64,000 bases of DNA from Sphingomonas sp. (GCA_002707985.1 PAOI01000024.1:11018-75017), one strand, 5' to 3'; shown: positions 17,944-27,264, counted from the first letter of the stretch. Program-made: numbers and translations. Notes: a model not told the origin generated them from the letters alone.

Positions 17944-17952
17944 ACTACTGGT

Positions 17953-18843
17953 TCAGCGAAGCGGCAACGCGACCACGGTGTCCGGGCCGCGGCGCGGTGC
18001 CTGCGGATCGCTCGCGCCGGGCCAGCCGGCATCCGCGACGATCAGCAATTGCGCGCCATCGCTGGCGATCTGGGTCGGATCGACCAGCGGCGTACCATGA
18101 TGAACCACCGCAAGATCGATCGCAGCGCCCTCGATCCGGAACCGGACCAGCGATCCGGGGCTGCTGCCATTATGCACCGAATAATAATCGGGACCCACGC
18201 GCACCAGCCCGTCCAGCCCGCGCAACGGCCGATCCCCGGCCATCGGCAGCAGCACGCGCTCCTTGGTGGCCAGATCGATCATGGCAACGCCGCGCCCATA
18301 ATCGGCGACCACCAGCTTGGTGCCGTCTTCGCTGAGCGCGGTCCCCTGCGCCGACCGCCCGACACCCGGCGCGATGAGCGTTTCGAGCACGCCGCCCCGA
18401 AGCCGATAGACGGCACCGTTCAAGCCATCGGAAACGAACACCTGACCATCCGCTGCCGAAACATCGCCCGGATGGAAGCCCTCGCCCGGCGACAGTTTCG
18501 CCTTGAGCTGCCCGGCGCGATCCAGCGCAACCAGCGCCCCGGAATCGCATCGTTCGATTTCAGGAAGGTCGGGACAATCGGTCGCCACCCACAACCAGCC
18601 GCGCGTTGCATCCCACGCAATCCCCATGGGGTTCAGCGTTCCGGCGGGCATGGCAAAGCTGCCCAACGCCGCTCCGTTTGTACGGACCAATATGGTGCGA
18701 TCGAGAACGCTCGACAGCCAGATCGTCTCGCCATCGGTCGCGATCCCTTCGACCAGCCGGTGCCGATCGGGAACCGAGACAAGCACTTGCGGCGAACCGG
18801 AACCGGCGAGCAACGCCAGCGCCAGCACGCCCGCGCGAATCAC
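17953..18843 (-). CDS. Exported SMP-30/gluconolactonase-like beta-propeller protein
   Basis: This 296-residue protein has an N-terminal signal ('MIRAGVLALALLAGSGSP') and repeated beta-propeller blades with motifs such as 'EGIATDGETIWLSSVLDRTI', 'NPMGIAWDATRGWLWVATD', 'HPGDVSAADGQVFVSDGLNG' and 'LSEDGTKLVVADYGRGV'. This pattern belongs to the SMP-30/NHL-type six-bladed propellers, which bind a divalent metal and often hydrolyse lactones. The exact substrate is unknown. The GTG start overlaps the stop of the upstream phosphatase gene (GTGA), so the two are coupled. It ends about 100 bp before nuoA in the same direction. Confidence 0.7.
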   Translation of the reverse strand: MIRAGVLALALLAGSGSPQVLVSVPDRHRLVEGIATDGETIWLSSVLDRTILVRTNGAALGSFAMPAGTLNPMGIAWDATRGWLWVATDCPDLPEIERCDSGALVALDRAGQLKAKLSPGEGFHPGDVSAADGQVFVSDGLNGAVYRLRGGVLETLIAPGVGRSAQGTALSEDGTKLVVADYGRGVAMIDLATKERVLLPMAGDRPLRGLDGLVRVGPDYYSVHNGSSPGSLVRFRIEGAAIDLAVVHHGTPLVDPTQIASDGAQLLIVADAGWPGASDPQAPRRGPDTVVALPLR

Positions 18844-19655
18844 CGCAGCGCCCCGGCCACCAGCTTATGCAGCTTGGAATGCAGCACATCATTTGCCGCC
18901 AGAAACTGGCTGCGCTGCATCGCCATGTCCTGCCCCCGGAAATCGGTGACGAATCCGCCCGCTTCCTTGACGATCAACATGCCCGCCGCGACGTCCCACG
19001 GCTGAAGGTCGCTTTCCCAATAGCCGTCGAACCGGCCCGCCGCGACCCAGGCGAGATCGAGCGCCGCCGATCCCAACCGCCGGATGCCCGCGACTTCGGG
19101 CGCGACCGCGCCGAAAATGCGGTTCCATTGCGCGAAATTGCCATGGCCCAGAAACGGAATGCCGGTGGCAATCAGCGCTTCGTCCAGATGGCGACGCGCC
19201 GATACGCGCAGCCGCTGGTCCTGCAACCATGCACCCCGGCCCTTTTCGGCCCAGAAGCTTTCGTCGGTCAGTGGCTGATAAATATAGCCATGGGTGATTT
19301 CGGGCTTGCCCTGGCTTCCGCGCGGATCTTCGACCGCGATCGAAATCGCGAAATGCGGAATGCCGTGGAGGAAGTTCGTGGTGCCGTCGAGCGGATCGAT
19401 GATCCAGCGTGGCTTGTCCGGATCGCCTTCGATCACGCCCGATTCCTCGACCAGGAATCCCCAGTCGGGCCGCGCCTTGCGCAGTTCCTCGATCAGCGTT
19501 TCTTCTGCGCGTTGATCGGCGGCGGAAACGAAATCCGCCGGGCCTTTTCTGGAAACCTGCAACTGCTGGACTTCGTTGAAATCACGACGCAAGCGCGGCC
19601 CCGCCTTGCGGGCGGCGCGTTCCATGACAGTGATCAGGCCGGAATGGGAAACCAA
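18840..19655 (-). CDS. suhB: Inositol monophosphatase family protein (SuhB-like)
   Basis: This 271-residue magnesium-dependent phosphatase shows the family's metal sites: 'FLVEESGVIEG' (Glu of the first site), 'WIIDPLDGTTNFLHG' (DPxDGT motif) and 'WDVAAGMLIVKEAGG' (third Asp). The likely substrates are inositol-1-phosphate or related sugar phosphates; in E. coli the homologue also supports rRNA transcription. I moved the start to the TTG giving 'MVSHSGLITVMERAARKAG', which has GGGGAG eight bases upstream. The ORF-track extension runs into the palindromic repeat upstream. Confidence 0.9.
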   Translation of the reverse strand: MVSHSGLITVMERAARKAGPRLRRDFNEVQQLQVSRKGPADFVSAADQRAEETLIEELRKARPDWGFLVEESGVIEGDPDKPRWIIDPLDGTTNFLHGIPHFAISIAVEDPRGSQGKPEITHGYIYQPLTDESFWAEKGRGAWLQDQRLRVSARRHLDEALIATGIPFLGHGNFAQWNRIFGAVAPEVAGIRRLGSAALDLAWVAAGRFDGYWESDLQPWDVAAGMLIVKEAGGFVTDFRGQDMAMQRSQFLAANDVLHSKLHKLVAGALR

Positions 19656-19665
19656 ATTAACTTCT

Positions 19666-19773
19666 CCCCTCCCGCATGCGGGAGGGGCAGGGATGGACAC
19701 CCGGCCTGCCGCAAACGGTGGCAATTGCGGTGAGCACCGGCTCACCCCATACCCCCTCCCGCCAGCGGGAAGG
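19666..19773. repeat. REP-like pair of palindromes between efp and the phosphatase gene
   Basis: A perfect 22-bp palindrome made of CCCCTCCCGCA and its complement (19666-19687) is followed about 65 bp later by a related imperfect one, CCCCTCCCGCCAGCGGGAAG plus GG (19753-19773). Related 'CTCCCTCTCCCC' elements occur at 41798 and 58740. This paired layout is typical of dispersed bacterial REP/BIME units. It probably also ends the efp transcript. Confidence 0.8.
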
Positions 19774-19784
19774 GCAAGCACGCC

Positions 19785-20348
19785 TTATTCCGCGCGCTTC
19801 ACATAAGTCTGTTCGTACACATCGACGACGACGCGCGTACCGCTTTCGATATGCGGCGGCACCATGATCCGCACGCCATTGTCGAGCACGGCGGGCTTGT
19901 AGCTCGAAGAGGCAGTCTGCCCCTTCACCACGGCGTCGGCCTCGACGATCGTCGCTTCGATCGTGTCAGGAAGCTGCACCGAAAGCGCCTCTTCCTCATA
20001 CATTTCCATCAGCACGTCCATGCCGTCCTGAAGGAACGCAGCGGCATCGCCGAGCAGGTCGCTGGGCAGCGTGATCTGTTCGTAGGTGTCCTTGTCCATG
20101 AACGTCAGCATGTCGCCATCGGCGAACAGGAACTGGAAATCCTTGGTATCGAGGCGCACGCGCTCGACCGTTTCCGCCGAACGGAAACGGACATTATTCT
20201 TGCGGCCGTCGCGCAGATTCTTGAGCTCGACCTGCATATAGGCGCCGCCCTTGCCGGGCTGGGTGTGCTGAATCTTCACGGCGCGCCACAGGCCGCCTTC
20301 ATATTCGATGATGTTGCCGGGACGGATGTCCACACCGCTGATCTTCAT
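19785..20348 (-). CDS. efp: Translation elongation factor P
   Basis: This 187-residue protein rescues ribosomes stalled at proline runs. It shows the three-domain EF-P layout: an N-terminal KOW-like domain with the loop '[20 protein letters not shown]', whose Lys is the usual site of modification, a middle OB domain ('[22 protein letters not shown]') and a C-terminal OB domain with '[31 protein letters not shown]'. Length matches the family. The ATG start ('[16 protein letters not shown]') is standard. Proline-rich proteins in this window, such as the EF-hand protein, may depend on it. Confidence 0.97.
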   Translation of the reverse strand: MKISGVDIRPGNIIEYEGGLWRAVKIQHTQPGKGGAYMQVELKNLRDGRKNNVRFRSAETVERVRLDTKDFQFLFADGDMLTFMDKDTYEQITLPSDLLGDAAAFLQDGMDVLMEMYEEEALSVQLPDTIEATIVEADAVVKGQTASSSYKPAVLDNGVRIMVPPHIESGTRVVVDVYEQTYVKRAE

Positions 20349-20390
20349 GGGATCGCCTATCGTCAGGTTGTAAAAGAGCGAGCGGGGCCT

Positions 20391-21077
20391 TTAGCCGCCG
20401 GAATGCGCCTTCGCAAGCAGCGGATAGGGGTTGACCGGCGTCCCCTGCCACCACCCCTCGCCCTGCTGCATCGCCGACACGCCGAAATGCAGGTGGTGGT
20501 TGCCCGCGCCGGCATTGCCGGTATCGCCGACATAGGCGATCGGGTCGCCCGCCTGCACCTGTTTCCCCTCGACGATGCCGGGGGCATAGCCGCCCAGATG
20601 GGCGTAGTAGAAGGTCCATTTGCCGTCGGTCGACCGTTCGTAGAGCGTGATCCCGCCCCCGCCATTGCTGAAATAGAGCTTCTCGATCGTGCCCGGCGCT
20701 GCGGCGAGCACCGGCGTGCCGCCCGGCGCCATGATGTCGATGCCGGTATGGCCGCGCGTGCCGTCGCCGCGCGGGTCGCCCCAGCTGTCGCGCAGATCTT
20801 CTGCGCGGACGCCCTGAACCGGCAGGATCAGGGTCGGCCATTGCTGCGGAGCGGCGATCTGCGCTTCTGCGGTCGCCCGCATGTCCGCGCTTGCACCGGT
20901 CGTTGCCGGCACGTCCTGCGCCGCTGCCGCCCGATCGGGGGAAATCGCCCGAACCGGCGCCGCCACCGCATCGCCATTCGAATGGGTATCGACCCGGATC
21001 ATCGACGCGAACAGCGCGAGCGTCAGGATGATCAACGCCGCCAGCGACCATCCGATGCGTCGGATCACTCTGCCCAA
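20391..21077 (-). CDS. Membrane-anchored M23 (LytM-type) zinc metallopeptidase
   Basis: This 228-residue protein has an N-terminal membrane anchor (about residues 9-27), a linker rich in Ala and Thr, and an M23 domain from about residue 85. Zinc ligands are visible: 'GHTGIDI' (His 110, Asp 114) and 'NHHLHFGV' (His 197), with catalytic 'YYAHLGGY' (His 160). All key residues are kept, so it should be an active endopeptidase of peptidoglycan rather than an EnvC-like activator. It sits 42 bp upstream of efp in the same direction. Its exact wall target is unknown. Confidence 0.88.
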   Translation of the reverse strand: MGRVIRRIGWSLAALIILTLALFASMIRVDTHSNGDAVAAPVRAISPDRAAAAQDVPATTGASADMRATAEAQIAAPQQWPTLILPVQGVRAEDLRDSWGDPRGDGTRGHTGIDIMAPGGTPVLAAAPGTIEKLYFSNGGGGITLYERSTDGKWTFYYAHLGGYAPGIVEGKQVQAGDPIAYVGDTGNAGAGNHHLHFGVSAMQQGEGWWQGTPVNPYPLLAKAHSGG

Positions 21078-21203
21078 AACTGCTTCTCCCGTCGCATCTA
21101 CGCAGCAGAATGACCGCGCCGTTGCGCAAAGACAACGATTTGGGTGTCGGAGAGTTTCCCTGCTGGACAGCGCCCTGCCCTCCGGTCACACTCCTTGCCC
21201 GAG

Positions 21204-22283
21204 ATGCGGAGACTGTTATCCGGCGCTGAGAGCCTGCTCGGTTCACCGACGCGCAATCTGGTTACGATCCTGATTTTCGTGGTCTCGGTCACCGCGGTGT
21301 CGACGATCGCCTATATGGCGGCGGGATGGAGCCTCACCGACGCCAGCTACATGGTGCTGCTCACCATCTACACCGTCGGCTATGGCGAAGTGCGGCCGAT
21401 CGATACCACCTATCTCCACACCGTCACCATCGTCACCATGGTGCTCGGTTGCACTGGAATGATCCTGCTCACCAGCGCGCTGGTCCAGTTCTTCACTGTG
21501 ATTCAGCTGCGCCAGATATTTGGAGCCACCCGAATGCAGGCGCGCATCGACAAGCTAGACCATCATGTCGTCATTTGCGGCTATGGCCGGATCGGCCAGA
21601 TGCTTGCCGCCGACCTGGCCGAGGCCAGGGTTCCGCTGGTCATTATCGAGCGCGACGAGGCGCGGCTGCATGAAGCCGAGGAGGCCGGGCATCTCTGCCT
21701 GCATGGCGAAGCCACCGAAGAGGACACGCTGATCGCAGCGGGCGTCGCGCGTGCCCGCGCACTGGCGACGGTGCTGCCCGACGATGCGGCCAATGTCTTC
21801 ATCAGCCTGAGCGCCCGAAGCCTCAACGACCGCGTCGAGATCATCGCGCGCGGCGAGGCACCGACCACCGACCGCAAGCTGCGCCAGGCGGGTGCCGATC
21901 ATATCGTCTTTCCCACCCATATCGGTGCCGAGCGGATCGCACGGATGATCCTGTTCCCGCGTGGCGAATGGGCGGCGACCGACGAAAAGGTGCGGCATTC
22001 GCGGTTGGAACTGGGCAAGCTCGGCCTCGAGCTGGAACACACGCTGGTGCCCGACAATGCGGCGATCTGCGGCATGACCGTATCCGCCGCCGAACGCATG
22101 GCGGACGGCGCGATGTTCATCGTCCAGATCGATCGCGGCGAGGAAGTCATCGCCCGCCCCGCGACCGACGACCGGATCGAGCCGGGCGACCGGTTGCTGA
22201 TCGTGATGCGCCACGCATCGCGCGTGGCACGCGCATTGTTTCAGCCGCGATCGAAGATGCAGGTCGGGCGCAACCGTTTCTAA
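21204..22283 (+). CDS. Potassium channel with TrkA-N (RCK) regulatory domain
   Basis: This protein of about 359 residues has two membrane helices flanking a pore loop with the selectivity filter 'TIYTVGYGEVRP', followed by an RCK domain beginning 'HHVVICGYGRIGQMLAADL' (Rossmann nucleotide-binding motif) and a TrkA-C-like end. This matches a prokaryotic K+ channel of the MthK/Kch type. The ORF track begins 20 codons earlier at a GTG (21144), but the family normally starts at 'MRRLLSGAESLL', so I chose the ATG; neither start has a good Shine-Dalgarno. It is convergent with the thiE-like gene and shares the four bases CTAA with it. Confidence 0.88.
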   Translation: MRRLLSGAESLLGSPTRNLVTILIFVVSVTAVSTIAYMAAGWSLTDASYMVLLTIYTVGYGEVRPIDTTYLHTVTIVTMVLGCTGMILLTSALVQFFTVIQLRQIFGATRMQARIDKLDHHVVICGYGRIGQMLAADLAEARVPLVIIERDEARLHEAEEAGHLCLHGEATEEDTLIAAGVARARALATVLPDDAANVFISLSARSLNDRVEIIARGEAPTTDRKLRQAGADHIVFPTHIGAERIARMILFPRGEWAATDEKVRHSRLELGKLGLELEHTLVPDNAAICGMTVSAAERMADGAMFIVQIDRGEEVIARPATDDRIEPGDRLLIVMRHASRVARALFQPRSKMQVGRNRF

Positions 22284-22993
22284 CCGTTCAGCAGCGCCGC
22301 GAACGCCTTGACTGCGGCTTCCTCGTCCCCACTCCAGACAGAGCCGCTCACCGCCAGGAAATCGGCACCCGCCTTGACCAGCGGCGCGGCATTTTCCGGC
22401 GTGATACCGCCGATCGCGACGCAGGGCAGTTCGAACAACGCCGACCACCAGCTCAGGATCACCGGCTCGGGATGGTGGCGCACTTCCTTGGTCGTGGTCG
22501 GATAGAAGCTGCCGAACGCGACATAATCCGCACCTGCCTCGCCGGCCTCCATCGCCAGATGGCGGCTGTCATGGCACGTCACGCCGATCTGTACGTTCGG
22601 CCCCAGCACCGATCGTGCATCGCGCGCGTCGCCATCTTCCTGGCCCAGATGCACGCCATCGGCACCCAGCCTTTTGGCAAGGCTGACGCTGTCGTTGACG
22701 ATGAACGCGACATCATGTTCGGCGCAGATCGCCTGCAGCGGTTCGGCGAGTTTCGCCGCCGCATGCTGATCGATGTCCTTGACCCGGAACTGGAACGCGG
22801 CAACCGGCCCGGCGCCGAGCGCGCGGCGCAGCCGTTCCGGAAAATCGCCGCCGACGTCGGGCGGCGAGATCAGATAGAGCTGGCAAGGCTCGCGTGTACC
22901 GTCCCGCTGGAAACGGGCGGCGAAATCGGCGTCGAGCGGGCCGAGCGGATCATCATCGGGATTCATGGCATCGGGTGTCATGGCGCACGCCAT
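22280..22993 (-). CDS. thiE: Thiamine phosphate synthase (ThiE-like)
   Basis: This TIM-barrel protein of about 237 residues matches thiamine phosphate synthase, which joins HMP-pyrophosphate and thiazole phosphate. Motifs are 'AFQFRVKDI' (in place of Q-(L/Y)R-x-K), 'FIVNDSVSLAKRLGADGVHLGQED', 'GVTCHDSRHLAMEAGEAGADYVAFGSFYPTTTK' and 'CVAIGGITPENAAPLVKAGADFLAVSG'. The N-terminus is longer than usual, and internal ATGs at residues 5 and 10 are possible starts. It is 110 bp downstream of the aldolase gene. No TPP riboswitch is apparent upstream. Members of this family outside the thiamine operon may also act as TenI-like proteins, so the symbol is probable rather than certain. Confidence 0.75.
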   Translation of the reverse strand: MACAMTPDAMNPDDDPLGPLDADFAARFQRDGTREPCQLYLISPPDVGGDFPERLRRALGAGPVAAFQFRVKDIDQHAAAKLAEPLQAICAEHDVAFIVNDSVSLAKRLGADGVHLGQEDGDARDARSVLGPNVQIGVTCHDSRHLAMEAGEAGADYVAFGSFYPTTTKEVRHHPEPVILSWWSALFELPCVAIGGITPENAAPLVKAGADFLAVSGSVWSGDEEAAVKAFAALLNG

Positions 22994-23102
22994 ATCGCCA
23001 CTCGCGCGCCGCGCCTAGCGCAAGCGTGACCAGACCCGCAAACCGCCATGCCGACGCTACCGTTTCCGGCCAGCGCGTCGACATGGCGGTTCGCACCATG
23101 GG

Positions 23103-24008
23103 TCAGGCGGCGACAGTCGCCTTGTCGACAGATGCGGCATAGATTTCGTCGATCGCGCTACCCAGCGCGGCGTCGAATTCGTCATCGCTCATCTGCGCGC
23201 GCAGATCCTCGAGCAATGCGCGGCTGAAGCTCGCGATCATGCCCTTGTTCTTGGCCAGTTCGGCACAGGCTTCGGGGCGGCTGTATCCGCCCGACAGCGC
23301 GACGACGCGGAGCACGCGGGGATGCGCGACCAGCGGATCGAACGTGCCGGAAACCGCCGGAATCGACAGCTTCAGCATCACTTTATCATCGCCCGGCATC
23401 GCCGCCAGCGCCTTGGCGATCTCGGCGAGCAGGATCACGTCCGACATGGCGCGATCTTCGCTCTTGATGTTCACTTCGGGTTCGAGGATCGGCATCAGCC
23501 CGGCGGCAAGCACCTGCTGACCGACTTCGAACTGCTGCTTCACGATCGCTTCGATACCCGCCTGATTGGCGGCGTTGATCACCGATCGTTCCTTGGTGCC
23601 GAACACCCCCAGCCCCTTGGCACGCTTGAGCAGCGCATCCAGCTCGGGCATCGGCTTCATCATCTGAACGCCGTTTTCCTCGGCCTCCAGGCCCTTGTCG
23701 ATCTTGATGAAGGGCACGACGCCCTTGTCGCGCAGCGCGGTCGGGGTCGACTTCCCGCCGACTTCGCCGTCCATCGTCTTTTCGAACAGGATCGCGCCGA
23801 TCACCTTGTCGCCGGTGAAAGCGGGCGAGGAAATGATGCGTCTGCGCATCTTGTGAATAAGCGCGAACATCTCATCGTCGCCCGAATATTCGCTTTCCTC
23901 GATTCCATAGCCGCGCAGTGCCTTGGGTGTCGAACCGCCGCTCTGGTCGAGCGCCGCGATAAAGCCCTTACCCGAGGCAATCTTCGCCGTCATTTCCGCA
24001 TCTTGCAT
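23103..24008 (-). CDS. fda: Class I fructose-bisphosphate aldolase
   Basis: This 301-residue protein matches the bacterial class I (Schiff-base) aldolases that split fructose 1,6-bisphosphate. It begins 'MQDAEMTAKIASGKGFIAALDQSGGSTPKAL', which is the family's N-terminal signature, and has 'PFIKIDKGLEAEENGVQMMKP' and 'DDKVMLKLSIPAV', where the Lys before LSIP is in the expected Schiff-base position. 'VVALSGGYSRPEACAELAKN' is the phosphate-binding loop. It belongs to the tkt-gap-pgk cluster in direction and function, though a chemoreceptor gene separates it from pgk. Confidence 0.92.
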   Translation of the reverse strand: MQDAEMTAKIASGKGFIAALDQSGGSTPKALRGYGIEESEYSGDDEMFALIHKMRRRIISSPAFTGDKVIGAILFEKTMDGEVGGKSTPTALRDKGVVPFIKIDKGLEAEENGVQMMKPMPELDALLKRAKGLGVFGTKERSVINAANQAGIEAIVKQQFEVGQQVLAAGLMPILEPEVNIKSEDRAMSDVILLAEIAKALAAMPGDDKVMLKLSIPAVSGTFDPLVAHPRVLRVVALSGGYSRPEACAELAKNKGMIASFSRALLEDLRAQMSDDEFDAALGSAIDEIYAASVDKATVAA

Positions 24009-24084
24009 ATTTTTTCCCCGCTATGTCGCCGTGGATCGGCAATCTTCCCGATCTGTTAGACGCGCGGGGGGGAAGCCGCAACAA

Positions 24085-24118
24085 CCCCGACGATGCCGTG
24101 GCACGAGCATCGCCGGGG
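24085..24118 (-). terminator. Candidate terminator after the chemoreceptor gene
   Basis: CCCCGACGATGC (24085-24096) pairs with GCATCGCCGGGG (24107-24118), a 12-base stem with one mismatch and a ten-base loop. Read on the minus strand it is followed by TTGTTG, a weak T-run. It lies 44 bp after the chemoreceptor stop and 76 bp before the aldolase start, so it probably separates those two transcripts. Confidence 0.6.
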
Positions 24119-24161
24119 CGCCTCTTTCGAGGATTTCCGCGATAGCGGAACCGGGAAAAAT

Positions 24162-25940
24162 TCAGGCAGCGACAGCCGAAAATGCGGTTACCGCCATTTT
24201 TGACTTCGGCGCAACGGAGCCCGCAACACGCGCTCCGTTTTCAATGACGAACCGCGACGTCAACGCCGCCAGCGTCTGAACTTCACTCGCCAGCGCGCGC
24301 GATGCGGCCGAGGTCTCCTCGACCATAGCGGCATTTTGCTGGGTTGCGCGGTCCATGCCGCCGATCGCGACGTTGATCTGCGTCAGCGCTGCCGATTGCG
24401 CATGATTGTCGGCGGCGATTGCGTTCACCAGTTCGAACACCCGATCGACACCGTCGGAAATGCCGTTAAGCGCGGAGTCGACATTGCGGACTGCATCGAC
24501 TGCCGACCCGATATCGGTCTGCGTCGAAACCAGTTGTTCGCGGGCACGCTTCGATTCCTCTTCCGCACGCATCGCCAGCGCCGAAACCAGATCGGCGACC
24601 ACGGCAAATCCGCGGCCTGCTTCGCCCGCGCGACCGGCTTCGACCGCTGCGTTCATCGCCAGCACGCGCGTCTGGAATGCGATCTTGTCGAGCCCTTCGA
24701 TCACGCTGTCGATGCCTTCTGCGCCGGCCGCGACACGCGCCATCGCCTGCACCGCGCCATCGGTGACTTTCCGTCCCTCGCCAGCGGCGCCCTGCGCTGC
24801 TGAGGTGCTCGCCACCGTATCGGCGGCGGCAGTCGCGGTACCACGCAATCGTTCGTCCATCTGGCACAGCGCGGCAGAGGTTTCCTCCAGGCTGGCCGCA
24901 TTGCCTTCGGCGCGCTTGGCAAGGTCTTCCGAAGCCACCGCGACTTCGTCCGAACTGCCACGGATCGAACCGGTGCTGTTGACGACAGTCGCAATCGCAT
25001 CGCGCAGCGAACCGATCGCGGAATTGAAATTGTCGCGCAGAACCGAATAGCTTTGCGGGAAATCACCCTGGATCGTCGCCGTCAGGTCGCCGCCGGCGAC
25101 CTTTTCCAGCCGATCGGAGAGGGTTTCGACCACTTCACGCTGTTCGGCGTCGGCGATCGCCTTGCGCGCTTCGGCCTCTGCCTTGGCAATCGCATTGTCG
25201 CGGAACACCAGCACGGCCTTCGCCATGTCACCGATTTCGTCACCGCGACCGATCGCCGGTACAGTAACCTCGTTATTCCCGTCGGCCAGTTCACGCATCA
25301 CGCCGGTCATTTCGGTGACGGGGTGGCCGATCTGCTTGCGCAGCACCATCCACATCAGAAAAGCGATGACCAGCATTGCGATCCCGCCGATCGCGATCAC
25401 CATGTCCTCGCGCTTGCCGGCAGCCTTGATCTCCTCCAGCGCCTGTTCAACCTGAAGATGCTTCTCCTCGCGCAGCTTTTCGGCACCGGAGATGATCCCT
25501 TCGATCAGATGCGCTCCGGCAGAACCATCGGGCAATTCACCCAATTGCGCACGCGCGATTGCCGGATCGGCTACTTCGCTACGCCATTTGTTCGCAGTGG
25601 CGCGCGTGCGTTCCAGCAGTTCGATGTCTTGCTGCTCGGTCAGCAACGGCGCGAGCGCCGTAACGTGCTGGTCGAACTCAGTCATCGATTCCTGATAGGC
25701 CGCCGCCTGCGCGGGCTCGTTCTCCGCCTCGAAGGCGCGAAAATGCCCGACTGCGCGGAGCAGGCTGGTTTCGACCTCGGCCGCAAGCGATTGTTCGCGA
25801 TCGAACACTTCGTTTCGGTCGCTCAGTCTGCTGACATGATTGGCCGTCACGAAAACAAAGCCCATCGCGACTGCAGCGATCAGGAATATTGTGCCGAACG
25901 CTGCAGCCAGCTTACGCGAAATGGGGAGCGAATTGAGCAT
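24162..25940 (-). CDS. Methyl-accepting chemotaxis-type receptor with diverged signalling tip
   Basis: This 592-residue receptor has a first membrane helix (about 12-32), a periplasmic four-helix-type sensor (about 33-180), a second helix ('IGGIAMLVIAFLMWMVL'), a HAMP domain and a long cytoplasmic coiled coil. The hairpin tip reads 'IAFQTRVLAMNAAVEAGRAG' then 'EAGRGFAVVADLVSALAMRA'. Compared with the usual IAFQTNLLALNAAVEAARAGE...VADEVRALAQRS it changes N to R, A to G and, most strikingly, EVR to LVS. No che genes are nearby and there is no C-terminal methyltransferase-docking pentapeptide. It may signal to a non-standard partner. It sits between pgk and fda. Confidence 0.9.
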   Translation of the reverse strand: MLNSLPISRKLAAAFGTIFLIAAVAMGFVFVTANHVSRLSDRNEVFDREQSLAAEVETSLLRAVGHFRAFEAENEPAQAAAYQESMTEFDQHVTALAPLLTEQQDIELLERTRATANKWRSEVADPAIARAQLGELPDGSAGAHLIEGIISGAEKLREEKHLQVEQALEEIKAAGKREDMVIAIGGIAMLVIAFLMWMVLRKQIGHPVTEMTGVMRELADGNNEVTVPAIGRGDEIGDMAKAVLVFRDNAIAKAEAEARKAIADAEQREVVETLSDRLEKVAGGDLTATIQGDFPQSYSVLRDNFNSAIGSLRDAIATVVNSTGSIRGSSDEVAVASEDLAKRAEGNAASLEETSAALCQMDERLRGTATAAADTVASTSAAQGAAGEGRKVTDGAVQAMARVAAGAEGIDSVIEGLDKIAFQTRVLAMNAAVEAGRAGEAGRGFAVVADLVSALAMRAEEESKRAREQLVSTQTDIGSAVDAVRNVDSALNGISDGVDRVFELVNAIAADNHAQSAALTQINVAIGGMDRATQQNAAMVEETSAASRALASEVQTLAALTSRFVIENGARVAGSVAPKSKMAVTAFSAVAA

Positions 25941-25987
25941 TGGTCAAGAAGCCTCTTGGCGCGCAATATGCGCAGGACATCCCACCA

Positions 25988-26016
25988 ATTATAGACGCGT
26001 AAAGTAGAGCTAGAGT
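25988..26016 (-). promoter_or_regulatory. Candidate promoter of the chemoreceptor gene
   Basis: A perfect TATAAT is found on the minus strand at 25988-25993, 48 bases before the chemoreceptor ATG, in a noticeably AT-rich spacer. The matching -35 region (around 26011-26016, ACTCTA) is poor. The site suggests the receptor is transcribed separately from pgk. Confidence 0.4.
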
Positions 26017-26067
26017 CTTCAGGATAAAGAATTTAGTCGCCAGCACGTTTACCAGCGACGTTAGGAC

Positions 26068-27264
26068 TCACTTGCTCGCAAGTGCGGCAACACCGGGAAG
26101 CTCCTTGCCTTCCATCCATTCAAGAAAGGCGCCGCCAGCCGTCGATATGAAGGTAAATTCGTCCGAAACGCCTGCCTGATTAAGTGCAGCCACTGTATCT
26201 CCGCCCCCTGCGACAGAAACCAGCGTCCCTTCCTTGGTCAACGCCGCCGCGGTTTTCGCCAACGAAACTGTCGCCGTGTCGAAGGGGGGCGTTTCGAACG
26301 CGCCCAGCGGCCCGTTCCACACCAAAGTCTTGCAGGTCTTGAGTGCGTCGGCGAGCGCCTCGGTCGCTGCCGAGCCGATATCGAGGATCATTTCGTCGGC
26401 GGCGACTTCATGCACGTTGCAGGTGCGCAGGCTCGGCGGGTTGGCTGCAAATTCCTTCGCCACCACCACGTCATAGGGAAGGTGCACGGTGCATCCGGCG
26501 GCATCGGCAGCGTCGAGAATTTCCTCGGCAGTACCGGTCAGGTCATGTTCGCACAGGCTTTTGCCCACATTCACGCCGCGCGCGGCAAGGAAAGTGTTGG
26601 CCATGCCGCCGCCGATGATCAGATGATCGACCTTTGCGACCAGATGCTTCAGCACGTTGAGCTTGGTCGAAACCTTCGCGCCGCCGACCACTGCCGCCAC
26701 CGGATGCTCGGGATTGCCCAGCGCCTTGTCCAGTGCATCGAGCTCAGCCTCCATCTGGCGACCGGCAAAGGCAGGCAGTTCATGCGCCAAGCCCTCGGTC
26801 GAGGCATGCGCGCGGTGCGCCGCCGAAAACGCGTCGTTGACAAAGAGGTCACCCAGCGCGGCGAACCGTGCCACCGTTTCCGGCGCGTTCTTTTCCTCGC
26901 CTGCATCGAAGCGCGTGTTTTCCAGGATGCCGATATCGCCCGGCTCCATGGTCGCGATCGCGTCGGCGGCGCCCTGATCGTCGATAAAGCGAACCGGACG
27001 GCCCAGCACCGCTTCGAACGGTTTGGTGACCAGCGCCAGGCTCATTTCCGGTTTGCGCTCGCCCTTGGGACGACCGAAATGCGCCAGCACGATCACTTTC
27101 GCGCCCTTGTCCGCGAGTTCGGCGACCGTCGGCATCGCAGCGCGCAGCCGTGTGTCATCGGTCACCGCGCCATCGGCCATCGGTACGTTCAGGTCTTCGC
27201 GCACCAGCACGCGCTTGCCGCGGATGTCGCCCATATCGTCCAGCGTCTTGAAGCTGCGCGTCAT
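26068..27264 (-). CDS. pgk: Phosphoglycerate kinase
   Basis: This 398-residue enzyme makes ATP from 1,3-bisphosphoglycerate in glycolysis. Motifs include '[14 protein letters not shown]' near the N-terminus, '[14 protein letters not shown]', '[18 protein letters not shown]', '[17 protein letters not shown]' and the C-terminal '[20 protein letters not shown]'. The ORF track adds 127 false residues. The ATG giving '[11 protein letters not shown]' has GAGG six bases upstream. It lies downstream of gap, separated by the MOSC gene and a palindromic repeat. Confidence 0.97.
   Translation of the reverse strand: MTRSFKTLDDMGDIRGKRVLVREDLNVPMADGAVTDDTRLRAAMPTVAELADKGAKVIVLAHFGRPKGERKPEMSLALVTKPFEAVLGRPVRFIDDQGAADAIATMEPGDIGILENTRFDAGEEKNAPETVARFAALGDLFVNDAFSAAHRAHASTEGLAHELPAFAGRQMEAELDALDKALGNPEHPVAAVVGGAKVSTKLNVLKHLVAKVDHLIIGGGMANTFLAARGVNVGKSLCEHDLTGTAEEILDAADAAGCTVHLPYDVVVAKEFAANPPSLRTCNVHEVAADEMILDIGSAATEALADALKTCKTLVWNGPLGAFETPPFDTATVSLAKTAAALTKEGTLVSVAGGGDTVAALNQAGVSDEFTFISTAGGAFLEWMEGKELPGVAALASK

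Noticed and set aside
22994-23102. TPP riboswitch upstream of the thiE-like gene
   Set aside because: The short gap lacks the conserved CTGAGA and ACCTGA(T) elements of the THI box on the minus strand.
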